A DNA stretch of 64,000 nucleotides from Apiotrichum sp. Y4204 (lineage: Eukaryota > Basidiomycota > Tremellomycetes > Trichosporonales > Trichosporonaceae), in the NCBI GenBank assembly GCA_025531455.1, contig JAMYHL010000005.1:682001-746000 (forward strand), read 5' to 3'. Of this stretch, positions 1 through 11,800 are shown piece after piece; within the stretch, counting starts at the first letter, position 1; the number at the start of each line of letters is the position of its first letter. The position numbers and the translations under genes are program-made. A model generated the notes under the pieces. That model was not told where the DNA came from. It worked only from the letters and a program-made list of their open reading frames with translations, and searched no databases.

Positions 1-1
1 G

Positions 2-658
2 CCAGCGCCCCGCAAGCCGAAGAAGGTGATCGACGACACGCCCCGTAAGACAAAGAAGGCCGCCGCACCGGCACCGGAACCCGCGCCGAAGAAGGAGGAG
101 ACGACACGGCGCTCTTCCCGCCGTCGCGTGGAGGACGACGAGGAGGCACTTATCCGCGCGCCGTCCGAGCCCCCAATCCCCGAGGACGCCCCCGCCCCCG
201 CCCCATCGCCGAAGCCTGCGCGCCGCTCGCGCCGCACCATCGCCCCGCCAGTGTCCGAGGACCCGCCGAAACGCGCCACCCGCGTAACCCGTGCATCGAC
301 CGCTGAGGCCGCCGAGGCGGACGACGAGCCCCCGATCCCGGGAAGCTTTACGGCGTCTACGCGGCGGAACGCGGCCAAGGCGTCGCTTGGAGAGCCTGAG
401 CCGGCGCCTGAGCCGAAGCGCGCAAAGAGCAAGGCGACGGCGACGCGGCGGACGACGCGGGCCATGAGTGAGGCGATGAGCGAGGCGGACGAGGTGGCGC
501 CCGTTGCGGCGCGGACGCGTCGTGCCGCTGCTGCGAGCGAGCGGGGGAGCCCGACGCCCAGCATTGCGTCCTCTGCTGCGTCGCCGACACGGACGCGGCG
601 CACGCGCCAGACGAGTGCCACGCCGCGTGCGACGCGCTCGCGCAAGGCCAAGGAGTGA
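2..658 (+). CDS. C-terminal part of a basic Ala/Pro/Arg-rich protein (5' end outside window)
   Basis: The reading frame is open from base 2 and ends at TGA 656-658, so only the last 218 residues are visible and the start lies upstream of the window. The segment is low complexity: alternating Ala/Pro runs, Arg/Lys clusters such as RRSSRRR and TRSRKAKE at the very end, and short acidic stretches (EDDEEA). No folded domain is visible. Basic, disordered tails of this sort are common in nuclear or chromatin-associated proteins, but that is inference from composition only. Codon use is C/G-ending like the other genes here, which supports real coding. It converges with SAR1 on the other strand. Function cannot be assigned from this fragment. 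Confidence 0.6.
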   Translation, partial: PAPRKPKKVIDDTPRKTKKAAAPAPEPAPKKEETTRRSSRRRVEDDEEALIRAPSEPPIPEDAPAPAPSPKPARRSRRTIAPPVSEDPPKRATRVTRASTAEAAEADDEPPIPGSFTASTRRNAAKASLGEPEPAPEPKRAKSKATATRRTTRAMSEAMSEADEVAPVAARTRRAAAASERGSPTPSIASSAASPTRTRRTRQTSATPRATRSRKAKE

Positions 659-989
659 GGCGCCACTGGCGTCAGGCCGGACCGCTGGGCCTTTTTGTTC
701 CTGGTTCTGAGCAGGTCTGTGCGCTAGATCATGAGCTGTGATACGGAGAGATAGAGATTAGGAGAGAGGGGGAGAAAATGTTGGCCAGAGGTGTAATCGT
801 ATCATTCCTTGGCCGTATTTCCACAACATGCACATTCTACATCACGTCTGTTCGTCCGGTGCAGCATACATTGTGATCGGATGCATAGGAGGCAAAGGGG
901 GAAAGGGAGAGGGAAATTAAACGGCGACAACATCTACTCGCACGAGATCATGAGAGCGACACGGCGCCGTCTCTAGCACCTAATGGCAT
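659..989. other. Intergenic region between convergent genes
   Basis: No gene is seen. The region separates the end of the basic protein gene from the stop of SAR1 on the opposite strand, so it should hold two facing 3' untranslated regions. It contains an A/G-rich stretch around 740-780 and AT-rich patches suited to polyadenylation; no individual signal can be assigned with confidence. Confidence 0.5.
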
Positions 990-2386
990 TTAAATCTGCG
1001 TGTGTCAGCTCAATGCAAACAAATCATAGCAGCTGGACGTACGTATTGGCTGAGCCAGCGGAAGCCCTCGCCGTAGCCCTGGCGGTAGACGACCGAGCAC
1101 ATGAAGACCTCGATGGGGCGGATGTCGCGGAGAGGAACCTTGCCCTGGGAGGTTAGTGCATGCCACAAAAAACAACACCCACCTTGCCGGTGGTCTGGTA
1201 GAGGCCGAGCGCGTGGCGGAGCTCCTCCTCGGAGACGGCACCGCTGGCGTCGATCTTGTTGCCGAAGATGAGGAAGGGGACGTTGGCGAGGGCCTCGATG
1301 GAGACTGGTGTTAGTGAGTGAAACCTGGCGCGGGACATGGGCAGCCGAGCTCGGCATCATAACGGTAAGCTCGCAAGAATGTCACACGGGCGATGAGCGC
1401 GTCATGAGGGGAAGCCAGACGACGGCGCAGTTGTGCGGTTCTGACCAGCTGCGCAACATGACAGTATCACCTCATTTCCAGCAGCAGCCACCGCACCCGC
1501 CCATTCATGCACTCACGCAGCGAGTCAAGCTCGGCCTTGCTCTCAGCAAAACGCTCAGTGTCGGTCGAGTCGACGAGGAAGACAATGCCGTCGACCTCGG
1601 GGAAGTAGTCACGCCAGAGACGACGCGCCTGCAAATGTCCACCGAGGTCGTAGGTCGTGAAGCGGACGTTGCCGATCGCGAGCTCCTCCGAAGTCGGGTG
1701 GAGCGTAGGCTGGAGAGTGGCAAGGCGGTCGTTCTTGAGCATGTGAAGGAGAGTCTGGGACGTTAGAGAGCTACAAAGTCGGGGGGTAAGCTCACAGTCT
1801 TGCCTGCGTTATCGAGACCGAGGAACAAGAGCTTAGCGTCTGGATGTGAGTATGTGCGCAGAATTCTGTGTCAAGCGTAGTGTGTATCGTGACGTGGACG
1901 CACTCTTGTTCATAAGGCCTGTGACGCGTCAGTTGAGATCAAACGGTTCGTGACAACTGCAGCATATGACTCACCGAGCTGGGCAAGCACATCCCAGAAC
2001 CAGTTCTGTGCGCGTCAGCTATCTCTCGCACTGCATGCAAATCCGTGCTCCACGCGGAGAGAAGAGAAGAGAAGGCCCAGAGGCAGTACAAAGCGGTCAC
2101 GATGATGGCCTTTGTCTGGTGGGATTGTCGACGGCTGCGAATCGAGTGGCCACCCAAGAAGCAACAAACTCGGGCCCAGGGATCCCGAGTCATGTCGCCT
2201 CATGTCCGACCATTGAGCACGACCCGCTGCAGACCACAACCGCCAAAACAACTGCGATAAAGCGGCAAAAGGCCACTGCAGGCCAATGAAAAGCTCCGTC
2301 TTCGACGCGTTGCTTCATCTTCCCTCTCATCCCGTCCACTTCCCGCGCAGTACTCGATTTCGGGCAAAACGCACGAGAATAAACAT
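990..2386 (-). CDS. SAR1: Sar1-type small GTPase of COPII vesicle coats
   Basis: Sar1 recruits the Sec23/24 coat to the endoplasmic reticulum when GTP-bound and starts COPII vesicle budding. All GTPase motifs are visible after splicing: GLDNAGKT (G1), the Thr-containing PTLHPTSEE switch I, DLGGH (G3) and NKID (G4). The protein lacks an N-myristoylation site and starts MFILNWFWD, the hydrophobic amphipathic N-terminus expected of Sar1 rather than Arf. The model has eight exons. Exon 1 (2375-2386) carries only four codons and is followed by a 369-nt intron; exon 2 is 1975-2005. The last intron (996-1042, CTGAC branch site) leaves ATT TAA as the final exon, giving the family ending WLSQYI. Length is about 190 residues, normal for Sar1. 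It is divergent from the LOG gene. The far 5' exon is the least certain part. Confidence 0.93.
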
Positions 2387-2882
2387 TGTAAATCGAACTC
2401 TGGGGGATCAAGATCGGGGTAGTTGTTGCGCGCGCGCTCGTGTCGAGATAGGTAGTGTTTTTTTAGTAGCAAAGGAGGAAAAAAGTGAGAGAGAAAAGAG
2501 AGAGATGGATGGATGGCGTGGTGGCTTGGAGTGCCCGTTCACAGTGACGAGACAGACACGACAAGCACGCACGGAGATGACAACCGGCCCCCGCGCCGGG
2601 CGGCAGAAGGCTGCAGGCCTGCAGGGCTGGGCCCGCACAGCTCCCACGCGACGGATATGCCAGCGTGGAACAGAACATCCGTGGGTAAGTCAAATCTCAC
2701 GTGGCTCTGCTTCCGTGGGCGTGAAGTGCTTCTCTGGGTTGGAGCCCCGCATTTCCGGAAGTTTCCCCGCCAGGACGAGTCGGATCATCTGCGCCTCTCG
2801 ACCCACTGTCCTCGATCCCAACTCTCGTCGCGGATCGTGTTTCTTTTCTCACAATCCACACTCTCAGCACACACATACCGCC
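2387..2882. promoter_or_regulatory. Shared region between divergent SAR1 and LOG-family genes
   Basis: About 500 bp lie between the two start codons, which point away from each other, so both promoters must be here. There is no coding sequence. The right part, approaching 2883, is pyrimidine-rich with CACACACA-like sequence just before the LOG start; the left part is purine-rich, which is pyrimidine-rich on the SAR1 sense strand. No clear TATA box was found. Confidence 0.5.
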
Positions 2883-4317
2883 ATGACCTCATCCGCCGCA
2901 TCGCCTTTCCCAGACGGAAAGGGCAAGCCCGTCTGCGTCTTGTACGTCCGCCCTCGCTGGCAGGCCAGCAGTTAGCGCCACACACGTGCTGACCCGCAGC
3001 TGCGCGTCCTCGCCCGGCAACGACCCCGTGTACACCACCTCGGCGGAGGCGCTTGGCCAGGCGCTCGCCGCCGCGGACATTCCCGTCGTATATGGCGGCG
3101 GCCGTCGCGGCATCATGGGTACGTTGATTGGCGAGGCGAAGCGCGATGTGCCTGGAGCGCAAGTACAAACAACGCCTCCTATCCGCTTTTCGTCCCGGCT
3201 CGCTGCCAAGCCCGTACTGACTCTGACCACAGGCGTCGTCTCGCAGTCTACCCTCGAGGCCGGGGGATACGTCCACGGCGTGCTCCCCAAGGCGCTCGTC
3301 ACGCGCGCCTCGGAGGTCACCGCGCGGCCGGGTTCGCGCACGTCGTCTCCCGTACCCGGCTCCCATGCCGTCAGCGCCGAGGGCAAGGGCTCGGACCTCC
3401 TCCCGGTCGACTGCAATGGCCGCCTCACGATGGAGGTCGTTGGTAGCATGCACGAGGTGGGTGGCGTCGGAAACGGAAATACCGCGGCACAGCCGAGGGG
3501 CGGTGGTGTTGGAGACGGGGGAGACTATGGGTCACAGTGCCGCGGAGCTTTGAGCGTCGTCGAGCTGCTTGCGCAGCCTTGATCGCATTGTTGGTGACTT
3601 TCGATGTTTGGACGCGTCTTGCGTACCAATGTTCCTTCGAGGAACCGATCACTGTATCCTAGCGCCCCTTCTACACGTCCTCTTACCCGAAACATCCGCC
3701 ACAGGCTATCGTGGCGCCCACAGATCCAAAATATGCCTCTTCTGACCTTCCATGCGCCCAAATTCCCGTCCATACTAACACGCAGCGCAAGTCCAAGATG
3801 GCAAAGCTCTCGACGGGCGGCTTTGTCGTGCTCCCCGGCGGGTTCGGCACGTACGAGGAGCTCATGGAGATGATCACGTGGAACCAGGTGGGCGACCGGA
3901 TGGCAGGCCAGCGCGCCGCGCGGGGTCTTGATGTGCATCCGCCAAAGAATGAGCACACGACTAATACCAGATTGGCATGCACGCGCTCCCCGTCATTGTC
4001 CTCAATGGTGAGTTACCTATATGACTCCAAACTCACAACAGTCGCAAACTTCTACACGCCGATGAAGGCCATGATCGAGAACGGCGTCAAGGCCGGGTTC
4101 ATCAGCGAGAAGAACGCGCAGCTCGTGCAGATTGTCGACCTCGGCTCGGCCGAGGACAATGCGTCCGACGAGCGCGCGGGCGAGTGGGGGGCGCTGGCCG
4201 TCAAGACTCTCCGGGAGTGGACCTTCCCCGTGAGCATTTCTGGGAGTGTGCGTGTGCTGACGGCAGAACGGCGCGGGGTACGGATTCAAGTGGGAGGACG
4301 AGCAGAAGGCGAGCTAG
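2883..4317 (+). CDS. LOG-family (lysine decarboxylase-like fold) nucleoside 5'-monophosphate phosphoribohydrolase
   Basis: The LOG family cleaves the ribose-phosphate from nucleoside monophosphates, in plants and some fungi releasing free cytokinin bases. After splicing the N-terminus has a Rossmann-like VCVFCASSPG and a VYGGGRRGIMG segment; the diagnostic motif PGGFGTYEE sits in the middle, preceded by the RKSKM basic patch that contributes to the active site. The ending is GYGFKWEDEQKAS. Six exons are joined; the third intron (about 3457-3783) is long at roughly 327 nt, others are near 40-110 nt. Start ATG 2883 follows a CCGCC context and gives the family N-terminus at once. Length is about 230-240 residues, typical. 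The cellular substrate in yeasts is not established, so cytokinin activation should not be assumed. The next gene starts only about 100 bp beyond its stop. Confidence 0.9.
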
Positions 4318-4414
4318 ACAGAGGATGCATCTGACATGATAGACCAGTGCAGCGCCGTCAGCGACAGGAGCGTCAACGTCAGCGTCAGCAGCATCAAATT
4401 CGTCACTCACAGAG

Positions 4415-5226
4415 GTGCCCTATCTCTTCAGCACAGGGCGATACACCTCCCCCTCGCCATCCCGCACAGAGATGACCCAATCGCACATCCCGCTGTGGAA
4501 GTATCACGTCGCGCGTCTGCGGCGCGCCCACGACCACTTCCACACACACGACGCGGCGTGGGCGGACTCGGAGTGGGTTGGTGACGACACGCTCTGGATA
4601 GCCGTAAGGGACGCAGTTCAGGCGCGCGAGGATGAGACCAGGGGTGATTGGAGGGTATGTCGCCGCGGAGCGAGATACTCATACTTATACCAGATCCGCA
4701 TCGTGCTCCATCCGCACAAGCTCGAAGTCCAGGTCCTCCCCGCGCCAGCTGGAATCGGTATGTTTCCCACCCCTACATATAATCTTTACTCACGCCAGCG
4801 CCGTTCACGCCCCTCCCGCCGGCGGAACGCACGCCGACGCGGAAAATGTACCTCGACCCAGCGGAGAGTCCCGCGCCAGCAGACGGGCGCGCGTACCGCG
4901 AACACAAGACGTCGCGGCGGGAGGTATACGATGCGGCGGGCGCGCGGGGACCGGGGGACGTGGCGCATCCCGAGGTCGTGCTCCATTCTGGGGGGCAGCT
5001 CCTCGAGGGCGTCACGAGTAACCTTGCTATTCTGCGGGATGGGCAATGGGTCACTCCGCGCGCGACGCTGCCGATCTTGCCTGGTGCTATGCGGGCTAAT
5101 CTGCTGGATCTGGGGGTCATTGTTGAAGGGGACGTCAGCGTGCGTGAATGGGAGGCTGCGAGGGATGGGGGACGGGTTATCGCGTTTAATGCGCTCCGGG
5201 GCGTGTGGGAGGCTGAGATTGCGTAG
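4415..5226 (+). CDS. Class IV PLP aminotransferase family, aminodeoxychorismate-lyase-like (start unresolved)
   Basis: Aminodeoxychorismate lyase makes p-aminobenzoate for folate; fungal Abz2 belongs to PLP fold type IV. Three exons join in frame across introns near 4655-4695 and 4759-4799. Visible family motifs are HKTSRREVYDAA (region of the PLP lysine), LLEGVTSNLAI (the E-G-x-x-S-N motif), LPGAMRANLL, and FNALRGVWEAEIA at the end, stop 5224-5226. The N-terminal part PYLFSTGRY and PLWKYHVARLRRAHDHF matches the fungal type. The start is unresolved: this frame has no ATG between the stop codons at 4337-4342 and the ATG at 4472, yet the family-like residues begin before 4472, near 4415. A small upstream exon (for instance from ATG 4336) or a start at 4472 are the options. 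It follows the LOG gene on the same strand very closely. It could be another class IV enzyme, such as a D-amino-acid or branched-chain transaminase relative. Confidence 0.78.
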
Positions 5227-5611
5227 AGAGAGGGTTCATGCATTTTCATCACTTGTCGTGCTATCGTTGCTTCTATGCTCCTCGTGCACTCTCCAACAAA
5301 TGCATCAAGACACCCATGAATGAATGGAACACAAGGCAAATCAAAGGGGTGCGGTGAGTGAGTGCGTGGGGGCCGTGGCCGTGGGATTTTGGGGGTGGGG
5401 TGTTGTATGAGGTCTCCGTCAACAATGGCAAGCAGAGCATGTATGAGGGCAGGATGCAGGAGATGGTGCGGGTCGAGATGGTCACAGCGACAACTATGCG
5501 GGTTCTTCGTACACTGGGGATGTTTTCGTGCGGGTCCGTGAGGGTCCATGTATGTCCAGCAAGAACAATGACTGTCCTACGAGATACTTGAGTCACATCT
5601 GAGTCGGTCCG
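5227..5611. other. Intergenic region between convergent genes
   Basis: The region lies between the stop of the class IV PLP enzyme and the stop of the large minus-strand gene. It is GT/GA-rich with no coding potential that matches the local codon use. It should contain two facing 3' ends. Confidence 0.45.
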
Positions 5612-8600
5612 TTAGAGGCCCATGACGGCGGTACACGCCGCCCACAGTAGGTCGAGTGCCTGGCGGCCGCTCTCGCTGAGCCCCGAGCCACGCCACTCTT
5701 CGTATCCAGTCGGGCCCCACGAACTGCCACCTGTGCAGAGGCCGAGGCGGTCGAGGCCTTCGAGAACAAACTCGACGCCAGCCTTGTGCGAGTGGCACAC
5801 AGCGATGACTGTCGGGAATGCGCGGCCGGAGAGGACAGAGCCGAGGACACCGCTGTCTATTGATGGGGAACGCGACGCCTCGCTAGCGATCATCATCACC
5901 GAATCGTCGAATGGTGGCGTGTGCAGTCCGGGAACGGGCTTACCGGTGCGGCGCTGCTCGGCCCACTGCTCAAGCGCGATAACAGGCACTTCAGGCTCGG
6001 AACGCAGCTCCTCCGTGTCGACGACCTTTGCAACCACGCGGAAGGACTGGAAGGGGAGTGGCTGACAGTTGCGTGAATCCCGTGATGACCGTCCATCCGA
6101 ACCGCGGTGCATGTCGAGGTCTAATGGCGGCGTTGTCGTCGGCGGTGGGATAGAAACCGTTTTGGACGTGGCAAGTGGGCTCTGCGGATTGCTTTCCGAC
6201 CGGTGACCCCGCGGACGGAGGAGCTTTGGCAACCGCAGAGTAGTACCGTGTGGAGACGTCTCCTCGCGCTCGTGGTGTGGGGACTCGGGGATCTTGAACA
6301 GCGTCGAACTCGAGCTCATGCGTGTATCACCCTGTGGTGGGGGGGTTGATAGTGGTGGGCCCTTCGGGCCGCTGCTGGCATCAAACGGTGTGAACCACAC
6401 CAGCAGTGCCTGTCGCGGGCCGTCGACAAAGAAGGGGTTGATGAACGGCTGTGCGACAGCCGGGTGCGGGTTAGGGGTCCGCGAGCCGGACTCGATGGGA
6501 ATAACCATCGCAAGCGCCTCGTCGGGCACCACTTCCCACGCCTTACCCTCCTTCCAGGGCCGGCCTCCGTTCTGCTCGTCCTCAATGCCCAGACCAAGGG
6601 AGCCGAATGTTGTGCCTTCAGGCCAGTCTGCAAGCTCATCCGCGGAATCCATCGTGTGCTTGCCGCTCGAATGCTGAGATGAGGCCGACGCAGTATCGCT
6701 CCGGTCCGAGGGTCGCTCAGTAGGCGATGGACGCGCTGGTGAGTACCGATTGCTGCCACTTCCGGAATGATCCCGGTGGGCGCTCCCGCCATTGGCGAAC
6801 AAATGCCTGTCTCGGCTCCGCTCCTCGTAATCTTTCACCAGGCTCTGGGCACGGAACAGTCCCCGCTTGAGCACCCCACCAATCGTCTTCTTCGGCCGGT
6901 CGTCCTCCGAGTTGTCCCTGTCCTTGTCCTTGTCCTTGCGGCCGCGCGACAGGCGTTTCAGCTCTTTTGGGGTGTGGTGATGGACGTGCGCCTCGTCCAT
7001 GGGGCTGTTTGGCGATGACACTGATGGGCGTGCTGAATTGAGACGAAAGGTGTGGTTGGGGACGGTGGACGCGTGTTGTGGATCATGCGAGTGGCGATAT
7101 GATTTGACATGTCCTATAGGGATGGCCGTTGCGCCCGAGTCTCCGCTGCCAATGCGTTTGCGCTCGGGTCCTTCGGAAGAGTGCGTTGTCAAGACGCTTT
7201 GGCTGCTCTGCCGGTGCTTTGCAGCAGCAAAGCGGCGCGACACTCTCCGTCCCTTGCTGGTCAGCTCGCGCTGCACGGGTAACGGTAGCTTGACGCCACC
7301 ATTCTCCGCATGCGCAACCTTGGTTGCCAATGTGAAGCCACCACAGGCCGCAAGAACAAGAGGTTGCGGCTGCACAGCGCTGCGCTCTGCGTCGGACGTT
7401 TGGGGATACAAGAGATGATGTGGGCTCCGCAGCGGCTGCTCAAACTCGTACTCTCGAGCGCTGGTCTTGCGGATGCGCCAGACTCCTCCGCTCTCCACGG
7501 AACGAACGTCGCCATTGGGGTAAATCTCGTACCGACCTGCGCCGGGCGAGTCCCACTCGGCACGAGGGCGAGGCCGCTCGCGCGAGGACGACGCCTGGGA
7601 GGACGAATCCGGGGCATCATCTACGCCAGGGGACGAGTTCTGCGACGATCCCAAGGTGCTGGCTCGGAATGTCCAATCTCCGCGTCGGTCCCCGTACTCG
7701 TCGTCAAAGGCGCCGACAAACTTTGCAAACGAGTCCTCCTCCCCGATCGGCCCACTGGGGGGCTGCAGGTCACTGGCCGGCAGCTTGGACGAGTTACTCG
7801 GACTACCTTGCCTACCGAGATTTGAACGGGAGCCGGCAAGGATAAAGTCAATGTCAAACTCGGACAGGTCGACCGGAGCAGGAGGGTGCAGCGATGGCGG
7901 AAGGGGTGCCGGTAGAGGCTCTGACGAGACTCCCCGGGCGTTGAGGAGGTGGGTTGCGCGATGCAGCGCCAAGGTGGATGGGAGGAGACGAGGGACGGGG
8001 TCGGAGAGGGGTAGTAGTGGAGGAAGTGGGCGGACAGGCGTCTGTATAAATGTGTCAGCAATGCAGCATTGGGGGGGTCAGCTCGAGATGGTGGTGGCTC
8101 ACAGCGTCGGGGTCAATGCTGTCAGGGTTGTCCCAGATGCTTTGGTCGTCAAAGGATGGGGTCGTTTCTGCTGGTGGCGTCCGCATGGGGATGCTGATGG
8201 GAAGCGAGGGCCTTCGTCCTTGTTCGTCCTGAACGAACGCGGACCCAGCTGCCGCTGCGGCAACGGCGGCAAGAGCGACGGCTGACACGGGATTGATGCC
8301 AGAGGCCCCTGCAAACGCAGCGCCTTCTGGTGGCTTGTTAATCCTCTCCCATAGCAGTAAGCTCTGACGTCGAGTGCTTGCAGGCGATCCAGGCGAGGCG
8401 CCAGAGGGGCCCCCAAGACTGAGCCGCGCACGGGCGCGGCGACTGTCCTCGCCATAAGTCGCGGCGAGAAACGCCCGCCGCTGGCGATCCGCTTCCTGCT
8501 GCTCGGTGGCTTCGAACACAGACAAGTCCTTGCGTGGTGAACTTGCGCTGCTGGACACCATGCGCAACTGTGATGTCGACCCCTCAGTGTCTGGTCGCAA

Positions 8601-10161
8601 TTCGGTGGCAGCCGATTTTGGTGGGCATCCAAACTTGAACGAGCTGTCGATCACTGCCGTGTCATCGATACTTCCGCGTTGGCTAGGTAGTGTTGGGATC
8701 CATGGGTCAGCGGTGCGGGGAGTGGCGGGCCCTGTCCATGCGCCATAGTACAGGTGAGGCAGGGATCCGCGGCGAGGGTTGCCTCCGAGTGTTGCAGCGG
8801 CCGAGGCACGGCGCACGTTGGGCATGGAGTCGATGGTACGGGAGGTGAGGGAGAAAGCGGCATCGGCCATGACCGGTCGTGTTGCGACACGACCTGCCGC
8901 GAGCGCGCGTGTTGGTGATGGTGCTGACAATGTTGGGAGGGAAGGGGTGAGGGATGAGCGGCGCTTCGAGGCATTAAAGTTTGCGGGGGGAGCGAGGTTG
9001 GGTAGTGATGGTGTGAGTGATGATCTCCTGCCTGACGCGAGAAAGGCGGCAACAGTGCTTGGACTGCTGCTACTACTGCTACTACCAGCTGCTGCAGCGC
9101 CGGAGGCTGTGGAGAACATTGCGTAGTGAGCCGGTCGAGTCGCGGTGAGGTTTGATGCGACCGATGCGGACGAGTCTCTGCGCGATGGTTCCGAGTGGGC
9201 GTCGCTACTGCCGGCGGCATTGAACCCCAGGCTGCGGATAGGGAATGCACCGTCGCGCGAGCCCACCTGCGGCGGCGGCACGGGCGAGATGACGTTCAGT
9301 CCGAGCGGGGTGAGCGAGCCGCGTCGTGGATGGTGAGTGTGGATGAACTGTGAGGGATGTGTGACAGAGATGACAGATGGTGTGGGCGGCGCCGAGCTGG
9401 GTCCATCGAAATGCTGCGTCACACTACAAATGTGGTTAGCGCCTCTTCATCTACAGCAACGGCAGCGGGACGTGCAGCGAGCAGCGTGCAGCATGTAGTG
9501 TGCAGCGTGCAACGCGCAGCATCCAACATGCAGCGGATGGATGCACGCGGCGCAGCGGGCACGCCAGGCGCATGCGCGCCGTGCACACACTAGCCCGACA
9601 CGACTCGCGACTCGATCGGCAGCAACAGCAGCAACACCAAACGCACCTATCGTCGGGAAAGGGGATCGCGGCAGGCACAGGCTGCAGTGGGTCAATGTCG
9701 GGATATCCGTTGCCAGTCGTGTTGGCTTTTCGGCGCACTGCAATGGGGAGCCTGTCGTGCGAGGCCGACGATAATGGGAGCGGAGCGGCGGGAGTTGTCG
9801 GCGATACGCTGTCGTATGGCGAGAGCTGAGCAGGCGAGGCGGCAAAGGCAGCTGAGAGACCAGAACCGTCAAGCAGAGGCAGGCCTGTTGCGACCTCGAG
9901 TTGCGGGGGAGCTGTTGCCGATGATGTTGTGCCGAGTGCTCCGTCGGTGAAAGCTCTGGTTGGAGTATGTCCTGGGGGGAGCACGGGTGTCGTTGGCGAC
10001 GGACCGGTGACATGAATGTTGGAGGTTGGCGACCGGTGGACTGGGGAAAAACTCGCGGTAGGCTCAGACCCAGATGGCATGGCCGCAGCAGAGGATGTCG
10101 AGGCAGTCGCGGTCGCCGCCGGTGTCTCGGGAGGGTCGTCTGGCGCGTGAGCTGGGGACAT
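5612..10161 (-). CDS. Large Ser/Pro-rich conserved fungal protein of unknown function (1421 aa)
   Basis: Three exons (9647-10161, 8103-9423, 5612-8041) join in frame at consensus GT-AG borders, one with a GCTGAC branch site, giving 1421 residues. ATG 10161 follows a long pyrimidine-rich leader. The first half is disordered: Thr/Pro/Ser-rich, with two copies of RRSSLTPSLP and a run of serines. Ordered-looking islands are YYGAWTGPATPRTADPWIPTLP near residue 390, a mid segment with GRYEIYPNGDVRSVESGGVWRIR near 800, and the C-terminal end with FPTVIAVCHSHKAGVEFVLEGL and GYEEWRGSGLSESGRQALDLL. A Lys/Arg/Asp block (GRKDKDKDRD) lies between them. No named domain is recognised. Composition and many SP/TP sites suggest a phosphorylated regulatory or scaffold protein; this is inference. 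Codon use is typical of the window. Confidence 0.75.
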
Positions 10162-11800
10162 TTCTGGCCGCGCTTGTTGGCAGCAGGCCGCAGGGTGACT
10201 GCAATTGAAATGCAGAGATTTCGGAGCGGGCGAAAGAAGCTGGGCCGGCTGATGCGCGGGGAGGGGGTAGGTCGGCCGCGGCCTGCCCCCCTTTAGCTGG
10301 TGCAGCGCAAAGTCGTGGTGAGGAAAGGCAAGCCGAACAGCGTGCGCAAAGCTGGTTGTCGGGTGTGGTGGACGGAGAGCGACGGGATGGCGGCGATCAG
10401 ACGGCGCGGAGAATGGTGGAGAGGAGATGAGGTGGCGGGGAGGGGAGTGCACAGCGATGCGCCGTGTTACGCTGGACGAGGTGCTGAGCGATGGGTTGGG
10501 AGAGATGTGTTCATGAGAGTCGGGATTGTTGCAGGATTGTTGGCGGTTGTGGTGGTGAGGAGGATGAAAGTGATGGCGGTGACGGCACAACGAAGGAAGG
10601 AAGGAAGCAGGCAAGGAAGCAAGGGCGAGAGCGACAACGAGAGGGGGAAGGGGGGGAGAGGGAGGGAGGGGGAGATAGGGAAGCTAGCGAGAGGCAGGGA
10701 GAGGAAGGGGGTTGAAGGGAAGGAGGGAAGGCGAGGGAGCAGGGTGCAAGCAGGGTAGATGGGCGAAGGATCAGGAGCTGCCCAGCTGCTACGGAGAAGG
10801 TGGTACAGAGAGGTACCGAGGGTGGTTGGGCGGGGGTGGATGGGAGAGAAAGTGAGGCCTGGCGGAGGAGGATGAGGAGAATGATTGCCTGAGAGAGAAA
10901 ATGGGAGGGAGATTGTGGTGGCCGAGGTGGAGAACGAGAGAGGGGGGGAACATGGAAATAATGGGCAGGATGGAACAGGGAACAAGGGACTAGAGGAGAG
11001 ATTGGAGAGGAGCCAGCCAGGCAGGAGCATTGAGCACTCTACCGGGGGAGGGCAGAAGGGGAGGAGGTCCAAGCACGCTAGATAGTCGTGGGTGGTGTAC
11101 AACGGTAACCCTGTTGGCGTGCCTGGCAGTCGTCCACAAAGGAAAGGAGAGGCAGCCAAACCGGCAAGAGAATGTCTGCCACTGCCCAGCAATTAAGCAA
11201 GCCATGCATCCAGTTCTGTAGGCAGAGTTGCCGAGAGACAACAATAGACAATGAGAGGCTGCTATAAAGGATGTGCAGAAGACCGAGGGGGCTACCTTTT
11301 GCAGAGAGCTGAAAGAAAGTGGGGCAGATGGCTGAGCATAAAGGGAGACCGACACCTGGCTGTGATTGAAGGCTCCGTGGTAGGCCGAGCGACTCGGAGC
11401 TCGGAGCAGCTGCGCAGAGTACTACTGGAAACTGTGTGGCCGCAGGGCAAGCAAACCCAGGGGCTCTAGGAGGGCCCAACACGGCGGGCAGTACCTTCTT
11501 CTATAGACAGGCACCAGGCACCGCTGCTAAAGCCAGGCCCATCCACACCAAGGCAGAGGATCAGTCTCAGGGGCGCAGCGAGGAGCGACTGCCTAGACTG
11601 CAACAGAGTTTCTATTCCCGCTATTATAGCCTCCCTTCCCCCCCCTTGGATGGGGTTTTTTTTTTCTTTGCGACTCCTTTTCGTCTTCTCCTTTCCCGCC
11701 GGCTCATCCCATTTGTATTCATCTCATGCATCTACAGCATCTCAGAGTTGCAGCCAGCACAGAGGTGTGCGGATTAGAAAGTGAGGTACGAGGTGTATTT
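10162..11800 (-). promoter_or_regulatory. Purine-rich plus strand: pyrimidine-rich promoter/leader of the large minus-strand gene
   Basis: From about 10560 to 11060 the plus strand is dominated by GGGAG, GAGAGAG and AAGG runs, i.e. a CT-rich sense strand for the gene starting at 10161. Such CT-rich tracts directly upstream of start codons recur at other genes in this window. Several stretches are open in frames on both strands but are low complexity and start from this bias, so no gene is called. A T-run (11655-11665) lies near the distal end. Confidence 0.45.

Noticed and set aside
2785..3453. Minus-strand frames of 186-222 codons opposite the LOG gene
   Set aside because: Shadows of the LOG exons; the plus-strand frames carry the family motifs.
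10467..11192. A 241-codon minus-strand frame rich in Pro/Leu/Ser
   Set aside because: Derives from the CT-rich tract upstream of the gene at 10161; low complexity and no domain.
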